A stretch of 64,000 nucleotides of DNA, from positions 2,232,001 through 2,296,000 of the forward strand of contig CAVYWJ010000004.1 of NCBI GenBank assembly GCA_963772315.1. Direction: 5' to 3'. Made by a program: the position numbers and the translations under genes. Positions within the stretch are counted from its first letter, which is position 1. Each line of letters opens with the position of its first letter. This document shows, piece after piece, positions 1 through 18,738 of the stretch. Below the pieces are notes generated by a model. The model saw nothing but the letters and a program-made list of their open reading frames with translations, was not told the origin of the DNA and searched no databases. Source of the stretch: Haliangium sp963772315 (lineage in GTDB: Bacteria; Myxococcota_A; Polyangia; Haliangiales; Haliangiaceae).

Positions 1-593
1 ACGTAGATCAGGCTCTCGCGATACGGGTACGGGATGTGGTGGTTGTGCATGAACTCGTAGTCCACGCCCGGCTCCACCTCGTGCGCATGCCACGGCATGT
101 TGCCGCCGTCGAAGTTGAAGCTGCTCATGGCCTCGTGCTTGAACCACGCGACCTTGGTGGGATGGGGCACGCGGCCCTCGACCGTGACCAGCTCGTGGTA
201 GTGCGTGAAGCCATGGTGATGGTAGTCCTCGGCCTTGTCCGCGCTCCAGGTGTCGATCACACCCTCCACGCGGAAGAGGAGCGCGCCGTTGCCGGCGTCC
301 GAGGACCACCACCGGGACAGACCGAAAGGTCCGATGTTGTAGTGCAGGCCCTTCAGGGTTCCATCGTCCTGAGGCTTCCAGACGTGACCCGCGATGTCGC
401 GCGCGCCGTCCTCCAGGGGGCCGTCGAGGTAGTAGTCCTGGCCGTCGATACGATAGATGTCCCCGCGGGTCCAGCCCTCCTCCAGGGCCTCCTCGTAGCT
501 CGGGGGATCGTCATCGGGAGGCTTACCATCGCAGCCTTGCTGCAGGGCAAGCCAGCCCAGCATTACGGGTGTCAAGAGCGCAAAGCGATTCAT
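1..593 (-). CDS. His-rich putative lipoprotein, 3' part outside the window
   Basis: The start codon is at 593 and the frame stays open to the window edge, giving about 197 residues. The N-terminus is a short signal peptide ending in a possible lipobox (LALQQGC), followed by an acidic linker, so outer-membrane or periplasmic anchoring is inferred. The rest contains histidine clusters (YHHHGFTHYHELV, then MPWHAHEV and FMHNHHIPYPY), which suggests a metal-binding or cupin-like beta domain, but I do not recognise the family. The predicted protein has normal high-GC codon use. A 14-bp direct repeat lies 48-87 bp upstream of the start. Confidence 0.6.
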   Translation of the reverse strand, partial: MNRFALLTPVMLGWLALQQGCDGKPPDDDPPSYEEALEEGWTRGDIYRIDGQDYYLDGPLEDGARDIAGHVWKPQDDGTLKGLHYNIGPFGLSRWWSSDAGNGALLFRVEGVIDTWSADKAEDYHHHGFTHYHELVTVEGRVPHPTKVAWFKHEAMSSFNFDGGNMPWHAHEVEPGVDYEFMHNHHIPYPYRESLIY

Positions 594-1389
594 ATGATTC
601 CTCTAGCAGTACATTCCTGGGTCGCGTGGCAGGTCTCGCCGTGCGGCATGCGTGAATTCCCCGATCGTGCGGCATGCGTGCCCGAGCACGCGGTGGGCGA
701 TGTCGAGCGGCTGGCCTGGTGAGCGCTGGCGCCAATCCCTGCAGCCGTTCCGTTGCCGCCTGCGCCGCCCCGGTCGAATGCGCGGAGCAGCGGTCAGTCG
801 GTGAGCCCAGGATAGCACGCGAGCTTGGCGGTTCAATGGGAGAGATTGGCCATCTGGGATATCGCCGGGGTAGTCAGATTGCGAGTCGGCAGAAGAGGAT
901 GTGATTGTTGGACGGCCGCGTACAACGATTTCGTGCAGCGCCTGCACTGAGACCGCTTCTGCGGCGCCGGCGGCGCTGCAGCGCTCCAGAGCCGTTTCCA
1001 GTGTTGAGGGATATTACGAGAAAAGGAATCGATGAATGTCCGAGATCATCGAGTTCTGGCCGTAGAACAATTGGTGAAGCCGAGCACCGGATCTAGCGCG
1101 TGGTGTATCGCAATGAACGGCCGCGGCCGCACCGGGAGAGGCGCGACCCCTCACCGCGGCGATCGGCGCGCTGGCCGCAGCATCTCTCGCAGGAGGGGTA
1201 AGTCACCGAAATCAAATAGCATTCGCCGGCCGGGGCGCGATGGGGGTCATGACGCGATCGGGACGCTGGCCCGGCCCCGACGGGCGGCGAAGGAGCAGGT
1301 GAGCCGTCGCTGTCCACGGCTCGCCGTGATGGGTGCGAGCCAGCCCTGGCCGCGCAGGGCGCCGTGTCGCACCCGGAGAGGGGCAGGGG
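594..1389. other. intergenic stretch without a recognised gene
   Basis: Several open frames cross this stretch on both strands but none has recognisable domains or convincing composition. It holds the upstream region of the lipoprotein gene at 593 and the degraded downstream flank of the PPDK relic. A possible ribosome-binding site and ATG near 1022-1034 opens only an unconvincing arginine-rich frame. Confidence 0.4.
641..680. promoter_or_regulatory. 14-bp direct repeat upstream of lipoprotein gene
   Basis: GTGCGGCATGCGTG occurs at 641-654 and again at 667-680, a spacing of 26 bp (about 2.5 helical turns). It lies just upstream of the minus-strand start at 593, where an operator would be expected. 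Function is inferred only from position and repetition. Confidence 0.35.
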
Positions 1390-2050
1390 ATGTTCCAGAA
1401 CGGGTCAGAGCCCGGCAGGATGGTTGCCGCTGTGCTGGCGCAGCGCTGCAGGAAGCCGGCCTCGTCGCGCGAGATGCCCAGGGTCGTCCGGGCGAGATCG
1501 CTGGTGCCGGACGTGAGACGAGCTCGGCCAGCCTGGCGATCTCGTCGGCCTGAGCGCGGCACCTGGAACGGCCACGTCATCGAGCGCGCTGCTGGACCTC
1601 GAGCTCGTTGACGTGCCCGGTGACGTGATCGATGAACGGGAGCATGACCTCGGGCCTGGCGTCGATGTCGTGACCACATCCTGGGCCGCGAGCAGGCCGT
1701 GCATATCGCCGGGCCTGGTCTCGGGACGCACATGATGACCGGTGCTCGTCCCGGCCCAGCGCTCGGCGGTGTCGGCGTCGAAGGCCACGGCCGCGCCCCG
1801 GCGATACGTCGAGGCCGCGGCGATGCGGGTCGCTGGCTCGAGGGCCTCGGCGTCGGGCTGCGGGTGCAGGAAGACGTCCACCTGTCTGGGCTTCGGTGGT
1901 GATCGCGAGCCCGGGCGGCACCGGCACGCCGATGCGCATCATGTCCGCGAGGCTGGCGCCCTTGCCGCCGAGCAAGCCGCGCACGTCATCCCAGGGGCCG
2001 GTGTGGGCTTTTGCCTCGTCTAGATCACTGAACAGATAAACCCACTTCAT
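1390..2050 (-). pseudogene. ppdK: pyruvate, phosphate dikinase relic, internally deleted and frameshifted
   Basis: The N-terminus beginning at 2050 reads MKWVYLFSDLDEAKAH and then LLGGKGASLADM and GVPVPPGLAITTEA, the diagnostic start of PPDK. In another frame near 1700-1760 there is VRPETRPGDMHGLLAAQD, matching the segment just before the phosphohistidine loop. Further on come ARPEVMLPFIDHV and, in a third frame near 1400-1500, SGTSDLARTTLGISRDEAGF, from the C-terminal PEP-binding barrel. PPDK is normally about 880 residues; here only about 220 are represented, so large internal deletions have occurred besides frameshifts. This is real decay rather than a sequencing artefact. The function (ATP + Pi + pyruvate to PEP + AMP + PPi) is certainly lost from this copy. 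Confidence 0.8.
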
Positions 2051-2359
2051 GGCCATGACAGATGTACCCCTCGCGGGCTTGGTGCGCGCCAACGTCACGT
2101 TTGCAAGTTGGCATATCCGCGGACGAGCAGCCACCGCCCTGTCCCAGATGGGGAAAGGCGCGCTGCTGCGCTGGGGATCGCGTCGCGGTTATGCGACGCC
2201 TGGCTTTTTCGTATCGCGACGAACATGTTCTGATGATGTTGCGGGCAGAGACGTCATGGCGACTCTCTTCAGATGCGATGTTGGGACGGCAATTGCGATT
2301 ACAGATGTGATGGCTCGGGAAGCGAAACTGCTCGGGAAGGCCTCGGAACATGGGATGCG

Positions 2360-2425
2360 CGCCTGGTATGTGATGTTACGAATGAAAAAGTTATTCAAGA
2401 TCAAGGAAAAAATGTTTTATATAGA
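2360..2425 (+). promoter_or_regulatory. AT-rich promoter candidate upstream of RiPP-like gene
   Basis: This is a sharp AT-rich island in otherwise GC-rich DNA. It contains TATATA at 2418-2423, a reasonable -10 element, with A/T-rich sequence including TTATTC about 20-30 bp before it. It lies about 150 bp upstream of the precursor-like gene starting at 2575 and could drive it. No clear -35 consensus was seen. Confidence 0.3.
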
Positions 2426-2574
2426 CAGAAGTCACATTTCGAAAAGGGCGCGGGGATTGTCGTTGGTGGCTACCAGATCGCGCAGCACGCCGGACCGCAT
2501 CCAACGGATGCGAGCCCAGGGCGGGACGGGCGCTTGCGCCGGCACCACACCCACGTTCGTTCCAGAGGTACGTC

Positions 2575-2770
2575 ATGAGGAAGTGTTTTTCGAACAGCGG
2601 AGCTCCGACCACGAAGAGCGGGAAGTCGACGAGGAAGCTGACGCTCGCCAGGGAGACGCTGCGGTATCTCAGCGCGCCGGAGCTTCGCCCGGGTCGAGGG
2701 CGGAAATACGGCGGAGGTCGGTGACACGTGGTATACGTGCCCTCCCACCTGTGTCGAGACCAAGGGCTGA
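2575..2770 (+). CDS. class I lanthipeptide-type RiPP precursor candidate (one-base frameshift)
   Basis: The ATG at 2575 follows an AGAGG ribosome-binding site by 7 bases. The first 41 codons read MRKCFSNSGAPTTK and then KLTLARETLRYLSAPELR, which matches the leader signature of myxobacterial class I lanthipeptide-type precursors (KLxLxxETLRxLSxxEL). As written the frame then runs to a stop at 2722. Removing one C from the CGCCCGGG near 2693-2700 restores the expected double-glycine end and a short core: RVEGGNTAEVGDTWY then TCPPTCVETKG, stopping at 2768-2770, for 64 residues. The core has two Cys and several Thr that could form thioether rings. No LanB, LanC, LanM or peptidase gene lies in this window, so modification would need enzymes elsewhere. 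The next gene is a Ser/Thr kinase 141 bp downstream. Confidence 0.65.
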
Positions 2771-2911
2771 CCTCAGGCATGTGCAGCCGGGCCCGCTGAT
2801 GGCGGACGCTCGGGAGGCAACGGCGCTCGTAGAGTCACACTGGAGCGCGGCTCTCGTCTCGATGTGTTACTCTCGTGGCTCACGCTCGCAAACAAAAGCG
2901 GTGTAAGCGCC

Positions 2912-4402
<1,491 letters not shown>

Positions 4403-4416
4403 CGAGCTGACGACGC

Positions 4417-9871
<5,455 letters not shown>

Positions 9872-10036
9872 CGATTCTCAGCATAGGCCAGGATCGCGAC
9901 GCCCATCAATCTCGGAGATGACCACGCGCGCGTATGCGCCGCCTGCCCCGGGGTCGGGCACCTGGCATTCGTGTTGGGCCACACTCTTTCCGGGGGCCCT
10001 GCACCGCCAGCGCGTCGCCGGCAGCCTGGCCGCGCG

Positions 10037-11056
10037 TCAGCGCAGGCCGTTCTCGATCGCGCTGCGCACCGAGGTCACGTCCCGGCCGGCGTGGCGGCTG
10101 CTCTTCAGCTCGCCGCCCTCCAGGCGCAGCGAGAACAGCGAGATGCCCGCGAGGTCGGCCTCATCGCTCTGCTGCACCAGATGTTCGACGAGCTCCAGGC
10201 TGTGCGTGGTGACCACGACCTGCAGGTTGCGCCGCATCGAGGCCAGGAGCGCCCTGGCGGTCTGCTGGATGGCCCTGGCGTGCAGATACACCTCGGGGTC
10301 TTCCACCAGCACCAGCCCGTCTGGCTGCGCGGCCAGCGCCAGCGCGATCTGCAAGAAGCTCTGCACGCCGTCGCCCGCCAGCCCCACCGGCAGGCTGCCC
10401 GTGTCCTTGGTGATGTACAGCGTGGGCGTGCCGTCGTCCTCGGTGAGGATCTCGACGTTCTCCACGTCCGGCACCAGCAGCTGCAGCAGCGCCATGACCT
10501 CGCGCTTGCGGCCCTGGCGCACGGTCTCGGAGTAGGCGTCGTTGAGCGGGACCGGCAGCCCGGAGTTGACCAGGCGCACCTCGCCAAAGGGCAGCCCCTG
10601 GGCCCGCCCCGCGCTGCCGACGTTGACGTAGTCGTTGTCGGCCGTGAACGTGGTGAAAGACATCCGCCGATCGGTGCTCTCGCCGACCCAGGTGCAGCGA
10701 ATCGCTGCCGTGGGCGGCGTGGGCAGACCTTCCGTCAGCGCGCCCCGGCCCTTGTCGGGCCGGCGCCGCTCGATCACGCAGCGGTAGCGGCGCTGTCCCT
10801 GCGCGTCATCGATCAACAGCTCGGCGGTGCGATTCGACGAGCCCACCAGCCAGCGCGCGCCGTTCCTGGTCAATGGATGGCGCGCGACCGCCTGGCCGAT
10901 CGCCGCGCCGTCCATCCCGGCGCTGATCAGCAGTGCATCCAGGACCGTGCTCTTGCCGCAGCCGTTCGGCCCGACGAGGATGGTGAGCGGGGTCAGGGGC
11001 GCCACCGTGCCCGCGACGATGCCGCGCAGATTCTGGATCGTGAGGGACGAGATCAT
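10037..11056 (-). CDS. AAA family ATPase (RecF/SMC-like, AAA_21 type)
   Basis: A 339-residue protein starting MISSLTIQNLRGI. Walker A is ILVGPNGCGKST near residue 28, right after the first strands as in RecF/OLD-like ATPases. A signature-like region occurs at PVGLAGDGVQSFLQI, Walker B at GLVLVEDPEVYLH and a switch histidine at VVVTTHSLELVEHL. The length fits stand-alone AAA_21/AAA_15 proteins; no Toprim domain is present, so it is not a full OLD nuclease. No partner effector gene is adjacent. It lies 79 bp upstream of the MFS gene on the same strand. The specific role is unknown. Confidence 0.85.
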   Translation of the reverse strand: MISSLTIQNLRGIVAGTVAPLTPLTILVGPNGCGKSTVLDALLISAGMDGAAIGQAVARHPLTRNGARWLVGSSNRTAELLIDDAQGQRRYRCVIERRRPDKGRGALTEGLPTPPTAAIRCTWVGESTDRRMSFTTFTADNDYVNVGSAGRAQGLPFGEVRLVNSGLPVPLNDAYSETVRQGRKREVMALLQLLVPDVENVEILTEDDGTPTLYITKDTGSLPVGLAGDGVQSFLQIALALAAQPDGLVLVEDPEVYLHARAIQQTARALLASMRRNLQVVVTTHSLELVEHLVQQSDEADLAGISLFSLRLEGGELKSSRHAGRDVTSVRSAIENGLR

Positions 11057-11135
11057 GATGGAGTGTGCCGCATGCTCGCCTTTTGCGCAGCGGCGTGCAA
11101 TGCGTCTGCTCGGCTACCAACCGGCCACGCGTCGG

Positions 11136-12611
<1,476 letters not shown>

Positions 12612-12617
12612 GGCCGC

Positions 12618-13718
12618 TTACGCGTCTGTCACGGATTCGTTACGTCTGTCCCCATGTCGCGTCGTCTCTCCTCGTGTTGCATCATCCGGCGTGGCCATCG
12701 CAAAGGCGCAGAGGCCCCCGGCGCCGAAGCCGATCGCATTGACCAGCCCGTGCACCCACACCATCGTCGGCAGCAGCAGGATGTCGATCTCGAGGAACGC
12801 GCCCACGGCATAGGCGCACGCGCAGCTCATGCTGAGGAGCAGGCTCGACACCGCCACGGCCAGGAGCGCGCCGGCCCGGCGCGGGCGCATCCCGGGCACC
12901 ACCCCGCGCAGCGCCACCGCGGTGAGCAGGAGCAGCGCCAGCGACAGCACGGCCGCGCTCACCACCTCGACCACGGGCCACAGCGCGATGCCCGCGGCCA
13001 CCAGCGGCGGGCCGGCCATGACCCCGGCCGCAGCGACCTCGTACGCGCGCAGCCAGCCTCGCCCCAGGCCCGGACCCGACGCCGGCGCGTGCAGCGCCCA
13101 GTGTAACGATCGCCCCACCGCGCCCGCGATCACGGGCGCAGCCAGACCTGCATAGTGGAAGTGCGCGGCCGTCAGCATCACCCAGGGCTCCGAGAAGCCG
13201 AGGAACGGAACCCCCAGCCGCGAGGCCACCAGCCACACGCCGCCGACCGGCAGATACAGCAGCCCGGCGTCGATGGCCAGCTCCTGGATCGGCCCGGGAC
13301 CGCGCGTGAAGAGCCGCGTGAGACCGCACAGCGCGAACAGGCCCGTGACCAGCAGCCAGCCGCCGGCCAGCGCGCCCGCGAGCAGGCCGGGCCGCGGATA
13401 CAGCGCGACCAGACCGAGCGCTGCGCCGAGCGGCTGACAGCGCGCGGCCAGCGCGTGACAGCGCGCAGCCGGACCCGGCCGCAGCCCCATGCCGGCCAGC
13501 AACAGCGCCAGCGGCGCGATCACCAGCGGGCCCAGGATCACGATGCGCTCGATCCACAGGATGTGCTCGGTGAACGACCAGGACGGCACGAGCATCGCGG
13601 CCCAGGTCAGCGCGCCGGCCACCGCGCTCCTGCGCAGCCAGCGGGCCGAGCCTTGCCCGGACGCGCGTGCTGCCTGGCCCGCCTGCGATGGAACGTTCTC
13701 GCGCATGCGCGACATCAT
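12618..13718 (-). CDS. YndJ-like integral membrane protein
   Basis: About 366 residues from MMSRMRENVPSQ at 13718 (or 362 from 13706). Roughly nine to ten hydrophobic helices span the whole protein. Conserved-looking polar motifs inside helices include LTAAHFHYAGLA and MVWVHGLVNAIGFG, which match the YndJ family of polytopic membrane proteins of unknown function. It is divergent from the DCC oxidoreductase gene with about 70 bp between starts, so they may share a promoter region. The family is assigned from these motifs by eye. Confidence 0.7.
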   Translation of the reverse strand: MMSRMRENVPSQAGQAARASGQGSARWLRRSAVAGALTWAAMLVPSWSFTEHILWIERIVILGPLVIAPLALLLAGMGLRPGPAARCHALAARCQPLGAALGLVALYPRPGLLAGALAGGWLLVTGLFALCGLTRLFTRGPGPIQELAIDAGLLYLPVGGVWLVASRLGVPFLGFSEPWVMLTAAHFHYAGLAAPVIAGAVGRSLHWALHAPASGPGLGRGWLRAYEVAAAGVMAGPPLVAAGIALWPVVEVVSAAVLSLALLLLTAVALRGVVPGMRPRRAGALLAVAVSSLLLSMSCACAYAVGAFLEIDILLLPTMVWVHGLVNAIGFGAGGLCAFAMATPDDATRGETTRHGDRRNESVTDA

Positions 13719-13787
13719 AGTGGAAAGAGCCCACGCCCACGACGAGGTGATTTGCCGTTGCCGGTCACCGGCGTATGCTCGAGCCAC

Positions 13788-14234
13788 ATGACCTCCACGC
13801 ACGCCACGGATCCCGCGCACACCGAGCCGCCACCGGACCCACGGCATCTGGTCCTCTACGACGGCGTGTGCGGCCTGTGCGATCACAGCGTGCAGTTCCT
13901 CCTGCGCGTGGATCGCCGGCGCGTGCTGATGTTCACGCCCCTGCAGGGCGAGACCGCGGCCGCCCTGCGCGCGCGTCACCCCGAGATTCCCGCGGATCTC
14001 GACACCGTGGTCTATATCGAGGATGAGCGCGTCTACCTGCGCTCGCGCGCGTTCGTGCGCCTGGCCCGCCAGCTACCCTATCCCTGGCGCGCCCTGAGCT
14101 GGCTGTGGATCGTGCCCCGGCCGCTGGCCGATCTCGTGTATCGCCTGGTCGCGCGCGTTCGCTACCGCCTGTTTGGCAAGTTCGATACCTGCCGCGTCCC
14201 GTTGCCCGGGGAACGCGCGCGCTTCCTGCCGTAG
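13788..14234 (+). CDS. DCC family thiol-disulfide oxidoreductase (DUF393)
   Basis: A 148-residue protein from the ATG at 13788. It carries the family hallmark VLYDGVCGLCDHSVQFLL (DxxCxxC-type DGVCGLC) near residues 21-38, then FTPLQGETA, a YIEDERVYLRSRA segment and the characteristic WIVPRPLADLVYRLVARVRY helix. Family members are about 130-150 residues and thioredoxin-like. Role is inferred as thiol redox chemistry in the cytoplasm; substrates are unknown. Confidence 0.88.
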   Translation: MTSTHATDPAHTEPPPDPRHLVLYDGVCGLCDHSVQFLLRVDRRRVLMFTPLQGETAAALRARHPEIPADLDTVVYIEDERVYLRSRAFVRLARQLPYPWRALSWLWIVPRPLADLVYRLVARVRYRLFGKFDTCRVPLPGERARFLP

Positions 14235-14273
14235 GGATCTCGCCCGGCGCTCCCCTCGGCGCGCGACCGAGGA

Positions 14274-16103
<1,830 letters not shown>

Positions 16104-16152
16104 GCGCGGAGAGTACCCATGTGCCCGGGCGATGTCACGGCCCTGTGTCGCG

Positions 16153-16797
16153 TCAGCACAGGATGCGGCCGACCGGGCGGCGCCGGAACCAGCCGGTCAG
16201 GCTGAGGCGCGTCTGCGTGGCCGGCAGGACCTCGTGAGAGAAGGTATCGCTGCGGAACAGCACGCACGTGCCGGCCGCGGGCATCACGTCGATGTGTTCG
16301 TCCGCCTGGTCGCCCTCGCCGCCGGCGAGATACAGGCGCAGCGCGCCGCCGTGCTCCGCGCGCCATCCCGGGTTGAGATAGAACGTGCACGAGATCACCC
16401 GCTCGTCCGCGTCCGAGAAGCGGTCGAGGTGCTTGTGATAGCGGGCGCCGGGCGGATAGATCGCGTAGTGACCCTCGAACGAGGCCAGGCCGAGGAAGAG
16501 CTCGCGGTTGAGCGTGACGCGTAGCGCCTCGATCGCGCCCCAGTAGCGCGCCTGCGCGGGTGTGGCCGCGTGCTCGTCGAGCCAGTGGATGTCGTCGCTG
16601 CGGATCTCGCTGCGCACGGCGTGGCCCGCGCCCCGGCCGACCCCGGCATGCTGGAACCGACCGCCCTCGACGAGCTGGCGCGCTTCCTCGGCCAGGGCCG
16701 CGACCTCGCCGGGCGGCAGCAGATCGCCCAGGATCGTCCAGCCGCGCTCGGCCAGGTCCCGGGCAGCGGACGCGAATCTATCGGTGGGCGAGGACAT
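16153..16797 (-). CDS. 2-oxoglutarate/Fe(II)-dependent oxygenase (SM-20-like)
   Basis: 214 residues from MSSPTDRFASAA at 16797; a 20-codon longer start at 16857 is possible. The double-stranded beta-helix carries iron ligands H and D in YHKHLDRF, the distal histidine in SDTFSHEVLPATQ, and the oxoglutarate arginine in TRLSLTGWFRRR. An LNPGWRAEHGGALRLY strand sits between them as in prolyl-4-hydroxylase/SM-20-type enzymes. Substrate (protein proline or small molecule) is not predictable. Confidence 0.87.
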   Translation of the reverse strand: MSSPTDRFASAARDLAERGWTILGDLLPPGEVAALAEEARQLVEGGRFQHAGVGRGAGHAVRSEIRSDDIHWLDEHAATPAQARYWGAIEALRVTLNRELFLGLASFEGHYAIYPPGARYHKHLDRFSDADERVISCTFYLNPGWRAEHGGALRLYLAGGEGDQADEHIDVMPAAGTCVLFRSDTFSHEVLPATQTRLSLTGWFRRRPVGRILC

Positions 16798-16965
16798 GAC
16801 CGCCGCGACATCTTGGCGCATCCCCGCGCTCCTGCCAATCGCCCGCGCCACGCTCACGGCGATGGCACGGCCGCTGCGCCTGCGGGCCGCATGGTCGCGG
16901 TAGTGGCATCGGGGATGGCCTCGGCGATGGTCTCATGGGCGAATACTTCGATGCGTAGGACTATC

Positions 16966-17002
16966 TTGACAGACGTAAAGAGCGAGAGCATAGAAGTATA
17001 TC
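16966..17002 (+). promoter_or_regulatory. promoter candidate of the MarR-efflux operon
   Basis: A perfect TTGACA lies at 16966-16971 in a short AT-rich patch directly before the marR GTG start. TAGAAG at 16991-16996 (spacer 19) or TATATC at 16997-17002 could be the -10. Because the start codon follows at 17003, the transcript would have a very short leader if this promoter is used. A MarR operator here is plausible but no clean dyad was found. Confidence 0.4.
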
Positions 17003-17446
17003 GTGAGCCGCAAGAACAGCCCGGGACATCTCATCCACGAGTTCGTGGTGCGCATTGGCAGCGTCGGCGAGGCCAAGGCGCTCACGCTCATCCACGACGC
17101 TGGCCTCACCATGCCCCAGGTGATCGCCCTCATGCTGCTGCACCACGAGGGGCAGCAGCCGATCACCGTGCTGTCCCAGCGCCTGGGGCTCTCGCTCTCG
17201 GCCACGAGCGCGATGGTGCAGCGCCTGGTCGAGCTCACGCTGGTGGCGCGCGCCGAAGATCCCAGCGACCGGCGGCAGAAGCAGGTCACCTTGACTCCCG
17301 AGGGCCTCTCGTTCGTCGACAAGGTCACGGCCGAGCGCACCGCCGCCATCGCGCACGGGGTCGGCACGCTTCCGACGGATCTGCGCAAGCAGTTCCTGGA
17401 GGTCCTCGCCCGCGTGGTCGAGCACCTGCGAGGAGAGATGTCATGA
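17003..17446 (+). CDS. MarR family transcriptional regulator
   Basis: 147 residues from a GTG start. The winged helix is seen in PITVLSQRLGLSLSATSAMV (recognition helix) and the wing in ARAEDPSDRRQKQVTLTPEG, the DxRxxxxxLT signature of the family; dimerisation helices flank it. It is the first gene of a five-gene unit and its stop overlaps the tolC start (ATGA), so it most likely autoregulates the efflux genes behind it in response to an unknown ligand. Confidence 0.92.
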   Translation: MSRKNSPGHLIHEFVVRIGSVGEAKALTLIHDAGLTMPQVIALMLLHHEGQQPITVLSQRLGLSLSATSAMVQRLVELTLVARAEDPSDRRQKQVTLTPEGLSFVDKVTAERTAAIAHGVGTLPTDLRKQFLEVLARVVEHLRGEMS

Positions 17447-18738
17447 GCATCCAGCGAGCACTCCTGGCCCTGGGCGGCGCGCTGTGCGCGCTCGGCCCCA
17501 GCGCGGCCGAGGCCCAGAGCCTCGATGACTTCCTGCGCGCCAGCCGCAGCGCCAGCCTGGACATCGCGGAGCAGGCGCAGGCGGTCGAGCAGCGCACGGC
17601 CGAGGTCGACCTGGAGCGCGGCGCGCTGTGGCCGAGCCTGGCCACCAGCGCGAGCTACACCCGCAACCAGAACGAGACCGTGGTCTTCATCCCGGGCATG
17701 GGCGACGCGCCGGTCGAGGCCACGGAGGCCACGATCGTCCCCCGGGATCAGCTCGATCTCCACCGTCACCCTGAACGTCCCGCTCGTGGATGTGGCCACG
17801 TGGAAGCGCGTGACCGCGGCCGGCGCCAACCTGGAGGCCGCGCGCGGCACGCTCGAGGCCCGCGCGGACGAGGTCGAGCGCGCCGTGGTTCGCGCCTTCT
17901 ATCAGTGGGTGGGCAACGCCGCGCTGGTGCGCTCGGGCCAGGTGGCCGAAAAAGCCGCGCAGGACAATCTTGCCGTGGTCGAGCAGCGTGCCGGCGCCGG
18001 CCTGGCCTCGGCGCTCGACGTCTCGCGAGCGCGCGCCCAGGTCGCGCGGGCGCGCGAGTCCATTGCCAGCGCCCAGCTCGGCGTGGCCACGGCGCAGCGC
18101 ACCCTGCGAACCCTCACCGGCATCGAGCCCGCGGGCGAGGCGCCGCCCTTGCCCGCGGATTCTCGCGCCCGAGGCCCCGATCGCCGACTGGCTGTCCCGG
18201 GCCGGCAGCCTGCCCGAGCTGCGCGCGGCCCAGGCATCGCAGCGCGCGGCCGAGGCCAGCGCCCAGGCCGAGAGCCTGGGCTGGCTGCCCACCCTGAGCG
18301 CCTTTGCCAGCGAGCGCGTCACCAACGCCGCCGGCTTTGGCCAGGTTGACAACTGGTCGGCCGGCCTCGAGCTTCTCCTGGCTGCTCGATCGCCGCACCC
18401 TGGCCCGGCACCGGCTCGGCCAGGCCAGCGCCCGGGCCAGCGCCGTGCGCGTGCGCCGCTCGGCCCAGGACGCGCGCGATCGCATCACCGACGCCTGGAA
18501 CCAGGTCACGGCCGAGCGCGCCCGCGCCGAGGCCGCCGCGGCCGAGGTCGAGGCCGCGCGCCAGTCCGTCGATGTCGCCACCACCCGCTTTGGCGGCGGC
18601 ACGGCCACCCAGCTCGAGGTCATCCAGGCCCAGCGCGACGCCTTCGTCGCCGACGTCACCCTGGCCGCTGCCCGCGCCAACCTGGCCGCTGCCCGCGCGC
18701 TCCTGCGCCTGGCCACGGGCGCGGAGGTCGCGCCGTGA
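17443..18738 (+). pseudogene. TolC-like outer membrane efflux protein, three +1 frameshifts
   Basis: Begins MSIQRALLALGGALCALG with a signal peptide ending AEAQS. The TolC coiled-coil repeats are spread over three frames. A first extra base lies in the CCCCC run near 17739, before VTLNVPLVDVATWKR. A second lies in GCGG near 18160, before ILAPEAPIADWLSRAG. A third lies near 18377, before SWLLDRRTLARHRL. Removing exactly one base at each restores a continuous 431-residue protein. The three shifts sum to a whole codon, so the last segment returns to the starting frame and the stop overlaps the next start (GTGA). The rest of the operon is intact, so sequencing insertions are the simplest explanation. 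Role: outer-membrane exit duct of the exporter. Confidence 0.8.

Noticed and set aside
594..690. Small minus-strand peptide ending MPHGETCHATQECTARGII, overlapping the lipoprotein start by ATGA
   Set aside because: No start codon with a ribosome-binding site, Gly/Ala-rich upstream part and no recognised leader; overlap could be chance.
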